Shown here in pieces: positions 22,450 through 24,536 of a stretch of 24,536 bases of DNA. The notes under the pieces were generated by a model. It did not search any database and was not told the origin of the DNA. It saw only the letters and a program-made list of their open reading frames with translations. Origin of the DNA: Bacteroidota bacterium (GTDB lineage Bacteria > Bacteroidota > Bacteroidia > Flavobacteriales > Weeksellaceae); assembly GCA_023394415.1 (NCBI GenBank), contig JAEXAR010000021.1:1-24536 (forward strand), read 5' to 3'. The position numbers and the translations under genes were made by a program. Each line of letters opens with the position of its first letter. The stretch's first letter is position 1.

Positions 22450-22728
22450 TTATCTGCTTCCTTTATTTTTGTTACCACCGTGACCTCTGAAAGATCTTGT
22501 CGGAGAAAATTCGCCTAACTTATGACCTACCATATTTTCAGTAACATATACCGGGATAAAAGATTTCCCATTGTGTACTGCGATAGTTTGTCCTACGAAA
22601 TCCGGAGAGATCATTGATGCTCTGGACCACGTTTTAATTACTGTCTTTTTACCAGACTCTACATTTGCCTGAACCTTCTTATCTAAAGTATGATGAATGA
22701 ATGGTCCTTTTTTAAGTGATCTTGCCAT
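22450..22728 (-). CDS. rpsS: 30S ribosomal protein S19
   Basis: Protein of the 30S head that pairs with S13 and contacts the central protuberance; 92 residues. The start MARSLKKGPFIHHTLDKKVQ and the signature VYVTENMVGHKLGEFSPTRS, then FRGHGG, are conserved. Only 2 bases separate it from rplB, suggesting coupled translation. Confidence 0.98.
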   Translation of the reverse strand: MARSLKKGPFIHHTLDKKVQANVESGKKTVIKTWSRASMISPDFVGQTIAVHNGKSFIPVYVTENMVGHKLGEFSPTRSFRGHGGNKNKGSR

Positions 22729-22730
22729 AA

Positions 22731-23552
22731 TTATTTTCTTTTAGATACGATGTAACGGTTAGACACTTTATTTTTCTTTCTGGTTTTGTAACCTTTAGCT
22801 GGTTTACCGTTTCTAGATCTTGGGTGACCTCCTGAAGAACGTCCTTCACCACCACCCATTGGGTGATCCACAGGGTTCATTACCACCGCTCTTGTTCTTG
22901 GTCTTCTACCTAACCATCTGCTTCTACCTGCTTTACCAGAAACTGTAAGCTGGTGATCTGAGTTGGATACAGAACCAATCATTGCGATACATTCAGTAAG
23001 GATCATTCTAGATTCACCTGAAGGTAGTTTTACGATTGCGTATTTACCGTCTCTTGATGTTAACTGTGCTGAAGAACCTGCAGATCTTGCTAAAATAGCA
23101 CCTTGACCAGGCTTCATTTCAATACAAGAAATTACGGTACCCAATGGAATATTCTTCAATTTCATTGCGTTACCAACATTTGGTTCAGCAGATTCAGCTG
23201 ATACTACTTTCTGATCTACTTTGATACCGTTTGGAGCGATGATGTATCTCTTCTCTCCATCTGCATACTCTAATAAAGCGATGAAAGCAGTTCTGTTTGG
23301 ATCGTACTCTACAGTTTTTACCGTAGCTTCAACATCGAATTTATTTCTCTTGAAGTCGATAATTCTGTATTTCTTTTTGTGTCCACCTCCGGTGTAACGC
23401 ATGGTCATTTTACCAGTTTGGTTACGTCCACCCGACTTTTTAATACCAACCGTGAGGGATTTCTCCGGCTTGTTGGTAGTAATTTCCTCAAAGTTGTTTA
23501 CAACTCTGAATCTCTGTCCCGGGGTGATAGGTTTTAATTTTCTAACAGACAT
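22731..23552 (-). CDS. rplB: 50S ribosomal protein L2
   Basis: Highly conserved protein needed for subunit joining and peptidyl-transferase activity; 273 residues. The N-terminal MSVRKLKPITPGQRFRVVNN, the MTMRYTGGGHKKKYRIIDFK segment and the C-terminal signature MNPVDHPMGGGEGRSSGGHP (225-244) are diagnostic. His230 matches E. coli His229. A 57-base spacer separates it from rplW, longer than most gaps in the operon. Confidence 0.98.
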   Translation of the reverse strand: MSVRKLKPITPGQRFRVVNNFEEITTNKPEKSLTVGIKKSGGRNQTGKMTMRYTGGGHKKKYRIIDFKRNKFDVEATVKTVEYDPNRTAFIALLEYADGEKRYIIAPNGIKVDQKVVSAESAEPNVGNAMKLKNIPLGTVISCIEMKPGQGAILARSAGSSAQLTSRDGKYAIVKLPSGESRMILTECIAMIGSVSNSDHQLTVSGKAGRSRWLGRRPRTRAVVMNPVDHPMGGGEGRSSGGHPRSRNGKPAKGYKTRKKNKVSNRYIVSKRK

Positions 23553-23589
23553 TACTATTGTTTATATTATTATTTGTTCAAAGTTCAAT

Positions 23590-23610
23590 ATTCAACGTTT
23601 CAAGTTGAAT
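23590..23610. repeat. Small hairpin in the rplW-rplB spacer
   Basis: ATTCAAC (23590-23596) and GTTGAAT (23604-23610) form a perfect 7-bp stem with a 7-base loop just past the rplW stop. Nearby TTCAA/GTTCAA units give a low-complexity look (CAAAGTTCAATATTCAACG). No T-tract follows, so it is unlikely to be a terminator inside an essential operon. It may be a degenerate short repeat. Confidence 0.55.
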
Positions 23611-23897
23611 TATACTGAAAAGATGTCGATTACTTCTCCTTCTGCAAGGGTAATCACTGCTTTTTTCAGTTTGTTGGTCTTGCCAACCTGAAGTCCTTTT
23701 TTAGTATACTTCGCAGAAACCTTAGGCGCATAAATCATGGTTCTAACGTCTGCTACTTTAACACCGTAAGCTTCTTCTACCGCGTTCTTGATCTGGATTT
23801 TATTCGCTTTGGTATCTACCAAGAAAGAATAAGCACCGCGGAGATCCGTAAGGTAGTTGGCTTTTTCTGAAATTACTGGTTTAATAATAACTGACAT
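23610..23897 (-). CDS. rplW: 50S ribosomal protein L23
   Basis: Exit-tunnel protein that docks trigger factor and SRP; 95 residues. Recognised by MSVIIKPVISEKANYLTDLR, YSFLVDTKANKIQIKNAVEE and YGVKVADVRTMIYAPK. It lies 3 bases after rplD, as expected in the S10 operon. Confidence 0.97.
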   Translation of the reverse strand: MSVIIKPVISEKANYLTDLRGAYSFLVDTKANKIQIKNAVEEAYGVKVADVRTMIYAPKVSAKYTKKGLQVGKTNKLKKAVITLAEGEVIDIFSV

Positions 23898-23900
23898 GAT

Positions 23901-24530
23901 TTATTTCTTTAGATTTTCCTGGAATTTTTCTACTGCACCTTCGAAGAAAACAATCTCACCAGCGTTTACTAGATCGTATGAGCTGATCTCGTTGTAGTTC
24001 AACACTCTTGTCTTAGGCAAGTTTCTTGAAGATAAATATACATTCTTATTAGCTTCCGGAAGGATGAACAATGATTTTTTGCCGTTCAGTTCCAATGCGT
24101 TCAATACGCTGATGAAATCTTTTGTTTTAGGCGCGTTCAGGCTCAAATCTTCTAATACTCTGATGCTGTTGTCTCTCATCTTTTGAGAAAGCACAGATTT
24201 TTTGGCTAATCTCTTAAGCGCTTTGTTCAGCTTGAATCTGTAATCTCTTGGCTTAGGACCGAATACTCTACCCCCGCCTTTGAATACCGGAGACTTGATA
24301 TCCCCGTATCTTGCAGAACCAGAACCTTTTTGCTTCTTAAGTTTCTTAGTAGAAGCGGTGATTTCGCTTCTTTCTTTTGATTTATGAGTTCCCTGTCTTT
24401 GTGCAGCCAGGTACTGTTTCACTTCTAGGTAAACCGCGTGTTGGTTTGGCTCGATTCCGAAAACTGAGTCATCGAAAGTAACTTTTCTTCCGGTTTCTTT
24501 TCCTGTGTTGTTTAATACTACTAGTTCCAT
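23901..24530 (-). CDS. rplD: 50S ribosomal protein L4
   Basis: Large-subunit protein with an extended loop reaching the exit tunnel; in E. coli it also represses the S10 operon. It has 209 residues and is complete in this window. Signatures are VFGIEPNQHAVYLEVKQYLA, the basic loop RQGTHKSKERSEITASTKKL with GSGSARYGDIKSPVFKGGGR, and GPKPRDYRFKLNKALKRLAK. Only 6 bases remain upstream, so rplC, rpsJ and the operon promoter lie beyond the right edge. Confidence 0.97.
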   Translation of the reverse strand: MELVVLNNTGKETGRKVTFDDSVFGIEPNQHAVYLEVKQYLAAQRQGTHKSKERSEITASTKKLKKQKGSGSARYGDIKSPVFKGGGRVFGPKPRDYRFKLNKALKRLAKKSVLSQKMRDNSIRVLEDLSLNAPKTKDFISVLNALELNGKKSLFILPEANKNVYLSSRNLPKTRVLNYNEISSYDLVNAGEIVFFEGAVEKFQENLKK

Positions 24531-24536
24531 CTTCTT

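Noticed and set aside
11272..24530. A novel system hidden in the ribosomal cluster
   Set aside because: Every open reading frame on the coding strand is a known ribosomal, secretion, initiation or polymerase gene in classical order; only the spacers hold anything unexplained.

Overview
The window looks like chromosome from a member of the Bacteroidota, class Flavobacteriia, most likely a Chryseobacterium-like Weeksellaceae genome. The signs are: AT-rich DNA; A-rich leaders in place of clear GGAGG Shine-Dalgarno sites; TAnnTTTG-type -7 promoter elements; zinc-free forms of ribosomal proteins L36 and S14; and a run of S10-spc-alpha ribosomal genes followed by eno and gltA. Genus level is inference from protein style, because no 16S or tRNA gene is present.

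Layout. (1) 1-160: left edge with a long imperfect inverted repeat, a possible insertion-sequence end and the serS terminator; no gene is visible. (2) 205-6264, all minus strand: a GT4 glycosyltransferase, a Wzx-like flippase and an AsnB-type amidotransferase lie almost back to back (17-bp overlap, then a 4-bp gap), followed by a small lipoprotein of unknown function and serS. The first three look like a small module for a cell-surface glycan. (3) 6265-7350: a decay zone with a minus-strand gene remnant broken by an in-frame stop and a plus-strand outer-membrane beta-barrel remnant without a start, meeting head to head. (4) 7351-10201: gltA (citrate synthase) and eno (enolase), each with its own terminator. 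(5) 10244-10750: a ZIP-family metal transporter pseudogene with a nonsense codon, four frame changes and an internal deletion. (6) 10751-11185: the only intact plus-strand gene, an MliC-like lipoprotein, sharing a bidirectional terminator with the ribosomal operon. (7) 11272-24530: 27 minus-strand genes from rplD to rplQ in classical S10-spc-alpha order, including rpmJ (38 codons) and rpmD (59 codons).

Within the ribosomal operon three spacers are unusually long and carry repeat-like DNA: an imperfect palindrome between rpsN and rpsH, a TTAGATG heptamer array between rpsC and rplP, and a small hairpin between rplW and rplB. Most of the window is housekeeping. I found no convincing new defence, mobile or biosynthetic system. 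The points most worth checking are the decayed loci, the intercistronic repeats, the small glycan module and the left-edge insertion-sequence-like end.
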